In this document: positions 1-5,835 of the stretch, one piece after another
Numbering within the stretch: the stretch's first letter is position 1
Layout: every line of letters starts with the position of its first letter
Source of the DNA: Fimenecus sp045593645
GTDB taxonomy: Bacteria; Bacillota; Clostridia; Oscillospirales; Acutalibacteraceae
Assembly: GCA_045593645.1 (NCBI GenBank)
Contig: JAZNWZ010000030.1
Location: 1 to 16,694, forward strand
DNA length: 16,694 bases
Direction: 5' to 3'
Made by a program: the position numbers and the translations under genes
Notes under the pieces: generated by a model
Told to the model about the DNA's origin: nothing
Seen by the model: only the letters and a program-made list of their open reading frames with translations
Database searches by the model: none

Positions 1-124
1 GATTCGTACTTCCGTACCCTCAAAGATTAACAGGGTTCCTTTTACTTAATCTCGTCGTTGTTTAATTTTCAAGGTTCAGTTTTTCGCTTTGAACTCGTGC
101 TCTTGTGAGCTCTGTTCTTGGCGC
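1..124 (-). other. Probable rRNA operon leader (transcribed out of the window)
   Basis: This stretch lies just downstream of a very strong minus-strand promoter and has no credible reading frame. On the minus strand it contains GAACCTTGAAAATTAA (about 62-77), which resembles the boxA-like antitermination sequence of clostridial and bacillar rRNA leaders and 16S-23S spacers (TTCTTTGAAAACT type). Near the edge GTAC-GGAA-GTAC can form a small GNRA-loop hairpin. No mature 16S or 23S sequence is reached, so the rRNA identity is an inference from leader and promoter style. An rRNA spacer or another highly expressed stable RNA is the alternative. Confidence 0.55.
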
Positions 125-130
125 TCGTAT

Positions 131-181
131 ATAATAACAAAACGCAAGACAAAAGTCAACAACTTTTTTCAATTTTTTTGG
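131..181 (-). promoter_or_regulatory. Very strong sigma-A promoter with UP-like A-tracts, reading leftwards
   Basis: On the minus strand TTGACT (154-159) and TATTAT (131-136) are separated by exactly 17 bp. Immediately upstream of the -35, at 160-181, are two phased A-tracts (A7, then TTG, then A6) typical of UP elements that bind the alpha subunit C-terminal domain. Transcription should start near 124. This architecture, with the boxA-like leader that follows, is characteristic of rRNA promoters. Confidence 0.8.
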
Positions 182-361
182 GTGTTTTTATAAACTTATC
201 CGCGTGTTTCGTTTTTGGTATTTTTAATAAATAAAAAAGTTTGATTTTTGGTGATTTTTGTGTGCAAATTGACAAAGCAATGCAAAAAACGTAATTCGTA
301 ATGCGGAATTAAACATTTAAATTAAAACAATATTTATATTTTTAGCTTTATTTTTTATTTA
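182..361. other. AT-rich intergenic stretch without a gene
   Basis: Very AT-rich DNA between the rRNA-type promoter and the palindromic element. I see no convincing gene. A small inverted repeat, TAATTC at 292-297 and GAATTA at 306-311 with an 8-nt gap, is the only structure seen. A lone TTGACA on the plus strand at 270-275 lacks a -10 box at the right distance. Confidence 0.5.
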
Positions 362-364
362 TCT

Positions 365-475
365 CTCCCTCCGTCTTTTGCTACGCAAAATCCACCTAAT
401 TCTCGCCTGTCGGCTCGGTCGGTGCTTCTGCTTTGCAGAGGTGTCCGCAGGACACCCGCACCTCGTCAGAGGGAG
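365..475. repeat. Composite nested palindromic intergenic element
   Basis: Outer arms CTCCCTC (365-371) and GAGGGAG (469-475) enclose several smaller inverted repeats: TTTTGC/GCAAAA (376-390, 3-nt loop), GGTGC/GCACC (421-425 with 458-462), TCTGC/GCAGA (427-439) and GGTGTCC/GCA/GGACACC (440-456). It is clearly more GC-rich than its surroundings and carries no credible gene. Its edges (CCGTC, palindrome, CACCT, then GGGAGGC) resemble the element at 1519-1560. I read it as a longer member of a palindromic repeat family common in gut clostridia; that family link is from memory and the exact boundaries are approximate. Confidence 0.7.
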
Positions 476-481
476 GCAAAG

Positions 482-506
482 AAAAAGGCGGGAGCAAGGT
501 CCCGCC
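482..506 (-). terminator. Rho-independent terminator of the lipoprotein gene
   Basis: On the minus strand a perfect 7-bp GGCGGGA/TCCCGCC stem (487-493 with 500-506) with a 6-nt loop is followed by five T residues. It lies about 30 nt after the lipoprotein stop codon, as expected for an intrinsic terminator. Confidence 0.85.
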
Positions 507-537
507 ATAAATAATTATTTAGTTTTAAAATGTATTC

Positions 538-1362
538 TTATTCTGGTAATTTATGTTCGAATTTGATAGAGCGAATAGAAGATATCATTGTGTAAAGCGC
601 TTTTAACTGTTCTGGTGTTGCATTCATAATTGTTTCTCTTGTTATTTCCATTGGCTCATATGCATTTTGTTCATAGAATTGAGCAAAGTAATTATAGTCA
701 TCTACTTTTTCAACTTTTTCCATAAGCGTGTCATAATCTAAAAAATATGATTTCTGACCAAGTGTATCCATAGTATGTTCAAATTGAGTTTTTTCAACAG
801 CTACCCAGTCTTCATTTTCAAAAGCAACACCATCAATGTATACTTGCATATATAAGGTTATTGGATATGCAGGGAATTTCACATCATCAACATTGTAATC
901 TGGCCAATAATTAGGGTTAAGAGCATAAAAAGGAGTGACAATTTTTTCATTACCCTGTATATCATCACTCCAGAATTGATAAGAATAAGGACCTATACAA
1001 TTAAACTGTGCTACCACTTTATCTGCTAATTCTTTATATTGCGGTATAAAAGAATAATTGTCATCACGATATATAGTTTTTGCAATATCCGTAACAAGTT
1101 GGTCATAAGCATTTAAGACATCTTGTGCAGTAAGTCCTGTTTGTGCTATTTCTTCTTCAGTTCTATGGTTAATTGTTGGTAATTCATTATATCTTTCACC
1201 ATTAAAAACTCCAGTATCTGAATTGCCATCACCAAGTTTAGTTGGTTCTTCAGTTGGAAGAATTGACTGCATAGTTTGTAGAAGTGAACTGCAACCCGTC
1301 ATAGACATAGTAAGTGATAATATTAAAGTGAATACTGTAATTATTTTTAATGCTTTCTTCAT
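538..1362 (-). CDS. Putative lipoprotein of unknown function
   Basis: A 274-aa protein starting MKKALKIITVF. It has a positively charged start, a hydrophobic stretch and a lipobox-like M-T-G-C around residue 23, so it is probably lipid-anchored on the outer face of the membrane. An acidic, low-complexity linker follows (roughly residues 25-50), then a globular domain rich in Tyr, Asp and Glu with no family I recognise. The upstream in-frame ATG at 1371 touches the ribosome site, whereas the ATG at 1362 sits 9 nt after AAAGG, so I chose the latter. It has its own promoter and terminator, so it is a single-gene unit. No function can be assigned; substrate binding or an envelope role are only possibilities. 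Confidence 0.8.
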   Translation of the reverse strand: MKKALKIITVFTLILSLTMSMTGCSSLLQTMQSILPTEEPTKLGDGNSDTGVFNGERYNELPTINHRTEEEIAQTGLTAQDVLNAYDQLVTDIAKTIYRDDNYSFIPQYKELADKVVAQFNCIGPYSYQFWSDDIQGNEKIVTPFYALNPNYWPDYNVDDVKFPAYPITLYMQVYIDGVAFENEDWVAVEKTQFEHTMDTLGQKSYFLDYDTLMEKVEKVDDYNYFAQFYEQNAYEPMEITRETIMNATPEQLKALYTMISSIRSIKFEHKLPE

Positions 1363-1400
1363 ATTGCCCATCCTTTTAGTTGAACTTTATGGTTTAGTTT

Positions 1401-1429
1401 AATATAGCATAATTGGGTTTTGATGTCAA
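1401..1429 (-). promoter_or_regulatory. Sigma-A promoter of the lipoprotein gene
   Basis: On the minus strand a consensus TTGACA (1424-1429), 17-bp spacer and TATATT (1401-1406) preceded by TG-C (extended -10). Transcription should start near 1394, giving a leader of about 30 nt before the ATG at 1362. Confidence 0.8.
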
Positions 1430-1436
1430 TTTGCAT

Positions 1437-1460
1437 AAAAGGGCGATTCGTGAATCGCCC
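1437..1460 (-). terminator. Palindromic-repeat hairpin, probable terminator of the arsR-CDF operon
   Basis: A perfect inverted repeat at 1441-1460 (arms of 8-9 bp, GGGCGATT and AATCGCCC around a short loop) is followed on the minus strand by TTTTATG. The T-run is only four long, so termination may be incomplete. On the minus strand it is preceded by TTGTAGG, as at the rpoD terminator, which suggests a shared repeat family. Confidence 0.6.
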
Positions 1461-1485
1461 CTACAATGTTTGATTATTTTTTTAA

Positions 1486-1560
1486 TCGGGTCGTCGTGGA
1501 CGCCGACACCTACGACACCTCATCCGTCACTTCGTGACACCTTCCCCTCAAGGGGAAGGC
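1486..1560. repeat. Cluster of palindromic intergenic repeats
   Basis: Three adjacent inverted repeats: an imperfect one around 1488-1510 (GGTCGTCG against CGCCGACACC), GTCAC/TTC/GTGAC at 1526-1538, and CCTTCCCCT/CA/AGGGGAAGG at 1540-1559. The CCTCATCCGTCAC...ACCTTCCCC arrangement matches in order the edges of the element at 365-475. It is GC-rich relative to the flanks and begins 4 nt after the CDF stop codon. I see no transposase or target duplication; it is likely a non-autonomous palindromic repeat. Confidence 0.65.
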
Positions 1561-1563
1561 TAA

Positions 1564-2463
1564 TTAGTGATGATGGTGGTGGTGATGATGTAAATGAGAA
1601 TGGGAAGGATGTTCTATATGACAATGCTCTTCGTGGCAATGTTCATCTTTATCTTCTATTTCGAGAGTTGCGTGACCTATTCCGTGTTCTTTTAGTTCTT
1701 CACGAATTTCATCTTTAAGCTTATGAGAATTCTCTTCTGCTACTATATGCATTGTAGCGTAATTATGATTGCCATCCATACTCCAAATATGAATATGGTG
1801 AACGCTAATTACACCGTTAATTTCTGTTATATGCTCTTTTATTTCATCAATACTAATATTATTAGGAATTTTCTCAAGAAACAAATCAAGTACTTCTTTA
1901 AGATTATTTAATGCATTTATGAAGATAAATACAGCAACTGCAATAGACAATGCAGGGTCAATTATAGATATATCTGTATATCTCATTATAATTGCTCCAA
2001 AAAGAACTACAAGCCAGCCCATAACATCTTCAAGCATATGAAGATTTACTGCTTTTTGGTTTAATGAGTCGCCATCTTTAGTAAAGTATGCTGCAAGGAA
2101 ATTCACGAGTGCACCGATAACTGCAAAGATAATCATTCCATTATAATTGATTGGAACAGGGTTTTTAATTCTCAATATTGCATTATAAATAACGGTTACT
2201 GAGCCAAACAGCAATATTAATGTTGTTATTACGCTACCCATTACTGAAAAACGAGCGTAGCCATAAGTATAAGTATCATCAGGTTGCTTTTTGCTTTTCT
2301 TTTCAAGAAAATATGATATGCCAATGCTTGCTGCATCACCTAAATCGTGGACAGCGTCAGAAATAATTGCAACACTACCTGTGAAAAGTCCCCCAATTAT
2401 TTCAAATATTGAAAACGACAAGTTGAGTATAAATGCCACTAAAATATTCTTTTCTGTTTTCAT
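1564..2463 (-). CDS. Cation diffusion facilitator (zinc-type) efflux transporter with His-rich tail
   Basis: A 299-aa membrane protein of the CDF (CzcD/ZitB) family, which exchanges cytosolic Zn2+ or similar ions for protons. Six membrane segments are visible, roughly at 8-28, 31-52, 74-96, 109-127, 146-164 and 168-187. The transport site matches the zinc type, HxxxD in TM2 (H39, D43) and HxxxD in TM5 (H142, D146). A ferredoxin-like cytoplasmic domain spans about 195-270 (VHHIHIWSMDGNH region). The last 25 residues hold 15 His and 2 Cys and end in eight His, a likely metal buffer. The gene starts 1 nt after the arsR stop with an AAGGGG site inside arsR, so translation is probably coupled and metal-inducible. 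Zn, Cd or Co are all possible substrates. Confidence 0.93.
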   Translation of the reverse strand: MKTEKNILVAFILNLSFSIFEIIGGLFTGSVAIISDAVHDLGDAASIGISYFLEKKSKKQPDDTYTYGYARFSVMGSVITTLILLFGSVTVIYNAILRIKNPVPINYNGMIIFAVIGALVNFLAAYFTKDGDSLNQKAVNLHMLEDVMGWLVVLFGAIIMRYTDISIIDPALSIAVAVFIFINALNNLKEVLDLFLEKIPNNISIDEIKEHITEINGVISVHHIHIWSMDGNHNYATMHIVAEENSHKLKDEIREELKEHGIGHATLEIEDKDEHCHEEHCHIEHPSHSHLHHHHHHHH

Positions 2464-2464
2464 T

Positions 2465-2836
2465 TTACTTTTGTCCCCTTTTATGATTTATATGTTCAAT
2501 ACCTACTTCAAAGATTTCTGAAATATGCTCATCATCTAATGAATAATAAACTGTTTTGCCTGATTTACGACATTTAACAAGTCCTACGTCTTTCATTTTG
2601 CTTAACTGATGAGATATTGAAGATTTTGTCATTGATAATACATTTGCTAAATCACAAACACACATTTCGTTTTGTAAAAGAGCAAAAAGCAACTTGCACC
2701 TTGTTGAGTCCCCCATTATTTTAAAGAAATCAGCCAAATTATGAAGAATTTGGTTTTCAGGCATTTTTGAAAGTGTATCTTCTACCATTTCTTTGTGGAC
2801 TATATTGCAATCACAAATAAATTCGTTTTTTGACAT
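2465..2836 (-). CDS. ArsR/SmtB-family metal-responsive repressor
   Basis: A 123-aa winged-helix repressor. The core DSTRCKLLFALL..MCVCDLANVLSMTKSSISHQLSKMKDVGL-type segment includes the recognition helix at about 69-81 and the beta-wing at 88-99. Two classical metal sites appear together: an alpha3N-type set (C8, C10 and possibly H14 with C59, C61 of CVCDLA) and an alpha5-type set (D102, H104, H115, H118, close to the DxH-X10-HxxE pattern of SmtB/CzrA). It should bind the operators upstream, release on Zn, Cd, Pb or Co, and control itself and the CDF gene that follows 1 nt later. AAAGG at 2845-2849 lies 8 nt from the ATG. The inducing metal cannot be decided from sequence. Confidence 0.92.
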   Translation of the reverse strand: MSKNEFICDCNIVHKEMVEDTLSKMPENQILHNLADFFKIMGDSTRCKLLFALLQNEMCVCDLANVLSMTKSSISHQLSKMKDVGLVKCRKSGKTVYYSLDDEHISEIFEVGIEHINHKRGQK

Positions 2837-2851
2837 ATTAGCATCCTTTCG

Positions 2852-2896
2852 GTTGAGTATTTATTCAACTATATTATAGTTGAGTGAATGTTCAAC
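2852..2896. promoter_or_regulatory. Twin ArsR operators (GTTGA-N8-TCAAC)
   Basis: Two 18-bp inverted repeats of the same form, GTTGA-N8-TCAAC, lie at 2852-2869 and 2879-2896, 27 bp apart start to start. The first matches the known SmtB/CadC-type operator pattern (TTGAATAAATA-TCAA). The 17 bp joining them, CAACTATA-A-TATAGTTG (2866-2882), is also a perfect dyad that contains the -10 box. Occupancy would cover the spacer, the -10 and the start point, giving tight repression. Confidence 0.85.
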
Positions 2897-2902
2897 TGTC
2901 AA
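2873..2902 (-). promoter_or_regulatory. Promoter of the arsR-CDF operon
   Basis: On the minus strand perfect consensus TTGACA (2897-2902) and TATAAT (2873-2878) are separated by 18 bp. The spacer is occupied exactly by the upstream ArsR operator. The start point is expected near 2866, inside the second operator. Confidence 0.9.
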
Positions 2903-2923
2903 GGGGTTTTGAGAATTTATACA

Positions 2924-2954
2924 TAAAAAATGGGACGATGTGGCATCGTCCCAT
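2924..2954 (-). terminator. Rho-independent terminator after rpoD
   Basis: On the minus strand an 11-bp perfect stem (2930-2940 with 2944-2954, ATGGGACGATG and its complement) with a 3-nt loop is followed by TTTTTTAT. It lies 23 nt past the rpoD stop and separates that operon from the arsR promoter. Confidence 0.93.
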
Positions 2955-2976
2955 ACAACAATATAATATTATTAAA

Positions 2977-4068
2977 TCAATCAAGGAAGTCGCGAAGCTT
3001 TTTGCTACGGCTTGGATGACGAAGCTTACGAAGTGCTTTTGCTTCAATTTGACGAATACGCTCACGAGTAACGTTAAACTCTTTACCAACTTCTTCAAGA
3101 GTTCTTGGGTGGCCATCTTCAAGACCAAAACGAAGTGAAAGAACCTTTGATTCTCTTGGTGTGAGTGTTTCAAGTACTTCAGCAAGTTGCTCTTTAAGAA
3201 GTGAGATTGATGCTGCATCAGCTGGTGAAAGAGCGTCATCATCAGGAATAAAGTCGCCTAAGTGGCTATCCTCTTCTTCACCGATTGGTGTTTCAAGTGA
3301 AACTGGCTCTTGTGCAAGACGAAGAATCTCACGAACCTTATCTGCATCCATATCAAGTTCAACTGCGATTTCTTCTGCAGATGGGTCATGACCATTTTTA
3401 TGAAGCAACTGACTGCTTGTCTTTTTAACCTTATTGATTGTTTCAACCATATGAACAGGAATACGAATTGTTCTTGCTTGGTCTGCAATAGCACGAGTAA
3501 TAGCTTGTCTAATCCACCAAGTAGCATAAGTTGAGAACTTAAAGCCCTTTGTGTAGTCAAACTTTACAACTGCTTTAATAAGACCTAAGTTACCTTCTTG
3601 AATAAGGTCTAAGAATTGCATACCGCGGTTTGTATAACGCTTTGCAATACTAACAACAAGACGAAGGTTTGCTTCTGCAAGACGTTGCTTTGCTTTTTTA
3701 TCGTCATCAGAAATACGAATTGCAAGTTCAATTTCTTCTTCTGATGTTAAAAGTGGAACTCGTCCAATTTCTTTAAGGTAAACACGAACAGGGTCATCCA
3801 TTGCAAGTGCTTTGCTATCGCCCATACCACCATCATCGCTTTTTGCCATATCTGACTCATCTGTAATAGCATCTCTTGCCATATCGTCAAGGTCGTCGAT
3901 AAGTTCGATATTGTTTGCTTCAATAAGCTCATAAAGCTTATCAAGCTCTTCCATTTCAATATCAAGCTCAACAATAGCATTGTCGATTTCTTGTGTTGTG
4001 AGTTTACCTACTGCTTTACCTTTTTCAACAAGTGCTCTTATAGCACCCTTCTTATCTACACTTTCCAT
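2977..4068 (-). CDS. rpoD: Primary sigma factor RpoD/SigA
   Basis: A 363-aa housekeeping sigma-70 factor that directs RNA polymerase to promoters such as those in this window. Domains in order: a short acidic region 1.1 (1-85), region 1.2 (DDPVRVYLKEIG, 91-125), region 2 with the -10-reading helix (FSTYATWWIRQAITRAIADQ, 178-197), region 3 (about 210-290) and region 4 with a helix-turn-helix for the -35 (TLEEVGKEFNVTRERIRQIE, 323-342). Length is usual for Firmicutes SigA. The ATG lies 6 nt after AAGGAG (4075-4080), which abuts the dnaG stop. One odd residue: V168 in the GLIKAVVKFDY segment of region 2, where Glu or Asp is usual. It is the last gene of the dgt-dnaG-rpoD cluster. Confidence 0.98.
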   Translation of the reverse strand: MESVDKKGAIRALVEKGKAVGKLTTQEIDNAIVELDIEMEELDKLYELIEANNIELIDDLDDMARDAITDESDMAKSDDGGMGDSKALAMDDPVRVYLKEIGRVPLLTSEEEIELAIRISDDDKKAKQRLAEANLRLVVSIAKRYTNRGMQFLDLIQEGNLGLIKAVVKFDYTKGFKFSTYATWWIRQAITRAIADQARTIRIPVHMVETINKVKKTSSQLLHKNGHDPSAEEIAVELDMDADKVREILRLAQEPVSLETPIGEEEDSHLGDFIPDDDALSPADAASISLLKEQLAEVLETLTPRESKVLSLRFGLEDGHPRTLEEVGKEFNVTRERIRQIEAKALRKLRHPSRSKKLRDFLD

Positions 4069-4080
4069 ATTTTTCTCCTT

Positions 4081-5835
4081 CTAATCCTTGTTGTTAAAAT
4101 ATTTCAAAAACTCTTCATCGCTGATGTCATTAGCATCAATAGATTTAAGACTTTTTTTATTTTTTTCACTTAAAATAACTTTTATACAATCACTACATTC
4201 CTCATAAGAATTGTCAAGCATATGAGAAATAGTTTGAATTCTTGCAACTGCATTTAATTCGTTATCTGTAAGTTCACCATATAAAAACGATATTTCTGCA
4301 GATTTACCTTCACGAAGTCGTGTTGTTACTGCACCGTAAATTCTACGATTAAAATCAGTTATAAAATCTTCGGCAGACAACTGCTCGTCCACTTTTGCAA
4401 GGTGTTCAGGATTTGCCATTAAAATTGCTATAAGCATTTCTTCTGCCCTTGCAGCACCATAGTACTTTCTTCGTTCAGGGTTTAATGTGTCAAGCAAATC
4501 ACCTTTTTGCTGAATGTCATTAAACTCTTTTTTCTGCTTTGCATAAGCATTTCGTTTGACCGAACGTTTTGCTTCATTAACAATTACACTTTTTTCAACT
4601 GATAACTCGTTCGCAAGTCTTGATGCATAAATATCAAGGTCTATAGCACCAACTGTGCCTAAAATCTTAATTGCAGCATTAAGATATTGTCGCTTACCAT
4701 CATCACTTGAAATGTCATATTTTGTTCTTTCACGAAGCAAAGCAAACTCAACCTCGTTTGCAGCGCCATTGATTATGGACTTCATTTTTTCAATGCCATA
4801 ATTTTTGATTATCTCATCAGGGTCTTTACCACCTGACAAATGCAAAATCTTAATTTTTGCAGGAGTGCCTTTAAAAATTTCAAGTGCTCTCGTTGCAGCC
4901 TTTTGTCCTGCTTCGTCTGCATCATAAGCAATTAAAATTTCTGATGCATAACGAGATAAAAGTACAGTTTGTTCTTTTGTTAAGGCTGTACCCAAGCCTG
5001 CAATAGCATTTGTAAAGCCTGCTTGGTGCATTGCAATAACATCCATATAGCCTTCACAAAGAATAAGACTGTCTTTTCCACTTTTCTTTGCAAGGTTAAG
5101 TGCAAACACGCCCTGACTTTTTTTATAAACCATTGTATCGGATGTATTGAGATATTTTGGCTTTGAGTCGTCCATAACACGACCACCAAAAGCAATCACA
5201 TTGCCTTTAACATCGATAATTGGAAACATTACACGATTACGGAAGTTATCATATATATTGTTTTGATTTTTAGTGGAGCGTCGTGCAAGGTTGGCAAACA
5301 CTAACTCATCTTTAGTATAGCCTAATCCCATTAAGTGATTAGTCAAGGCATTAAATGAATCAGGAGCAAAGCCTAAACCAAACCTTGTTATTGTTTCATC
5401 ACTTAATCCACGATTTTTGAAATATTTATATCCCTCTGCCCCTGCCTGAGTATAAAGAGTTTTATTAAAGAATCGAGCTGCCTCACGATTCGCCTCTAAC
5501 ATTCTTAATCTTCTCTTATTAACTGTGGCATCATAGGTATTTTCTTCAGGCATATCCATACCAACACGGTCTGCTAAAAACTTTACTGCATCAATGTAGT
5601 CAAGATTTTCAATATTCTTTATAAATGTAACTACATCGCCACCATTACCACAACCAAAGCAATAGTAAGATTGTGTATCAGGATAGACTGTGAATGACGG
5701 TGTTTTTTCATTGTGAAATGGGCAAACACCTTTACTGATTCTGCCTGCTCTTTTTATATTTACATAAGAGGAAATAATATTTTCAATATCTGCACGCTGA
5801 CGAAGCTCCATCAAGAACTCATCATTAAATCTCAA
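4081..5835 (-). CDS. dnaG: DNA primase DnaG
   Basis: A 584-aa primase that synthesises RNA primers for replication with DnaB helicase. An N-terminal CHC2 zinc finger (C38, H41, C59, C62) is followed by the RNA polymerase core with the basic RVMFPI motif (201-206) and a TOPRIM fold (ILCEGYMDVIAMH with catalytic E261, and AYDADEAG with D305 and D307). The C-terminal third is the divergent helicase-binding region. The start is TTG at 5835: GGGGAGGG (5842-5849) stands 6 nt upstream, the frame before it has no ATG at the right place, and MRFNDEFLMELR aligns with usual DnaG starts. The TTG overlaps the dgt TGA stop within TATTGA, so translation is probably coupled. The TAG stop lies 12 nt before rpoD. 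Confidence 0.97.
   Translation of the reverse strand: MRFNDEFLMELRQRADIENIISSYVNIKRAGRISKGVCPFHNEKTPSFTVYPDTQSYYCFGCGNGGDVVTFIKNIENLDYIDAVKFLADRVGMDMPEENTYDATVNKRRLRMLEANREAARFFNKTLYTQAGAEGYKYFKNRGLSDETITRFGLGFAPDSFNALTNHLMGLGYTKDELVFANLARRSTKNQNNIYDNFRNRVMFPIIDVKGNVIAFGGRVMDDSKPKYLNTSDTMVYKKSQGVFALNLAKKSGKDSLILCEGYMDVIAMHQAGFTNAIAGLGTALTKEQTVLLSRYASEILIAYDADEAGQKAATRALEIFKGTPAKIKILHLSGGKDPDEIIKNYGIEKMKSIINGAANEVEFALLRERTKYDISSDDGKRQYLNAAIKILGTVGAIDLDIYASRLANELSVEKSVIVNEAKRSVKRNAYAKQKKEFNDIQQKGDLLDTLNPERRKYYGAARAEEMLIAILMANPEHLAKVDEQLSAEDFITDFNRRIYGAVTTRLREGKSAEISFLYGELTDNELNAVARIQTISHMLDNSYEECSDCIKVILSEKNKKSLKSIDANDISDEEFLKYFNNKD

Noticed and set aside
270..320. Plus-strand promoter from TTGACA at 270-275.
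   Set aside because: At 17 bp the -10 would be TAATTC, a poor match, and no plus-strand gene follows.
378..566. Plus-strand 62-codon open frame through the palindromic element.
   Set aside because: It lies in the inverted repeats and the lipoprotein terminator, has no ribosome site and has repeat-derived composition.
1564..1590. Eight-His tail as a vector His-tag artefact.
   Set aside because: It follows a natural His/Cys-rich metal tail with mixed codons, and no cloning sites or vector sequence are present.
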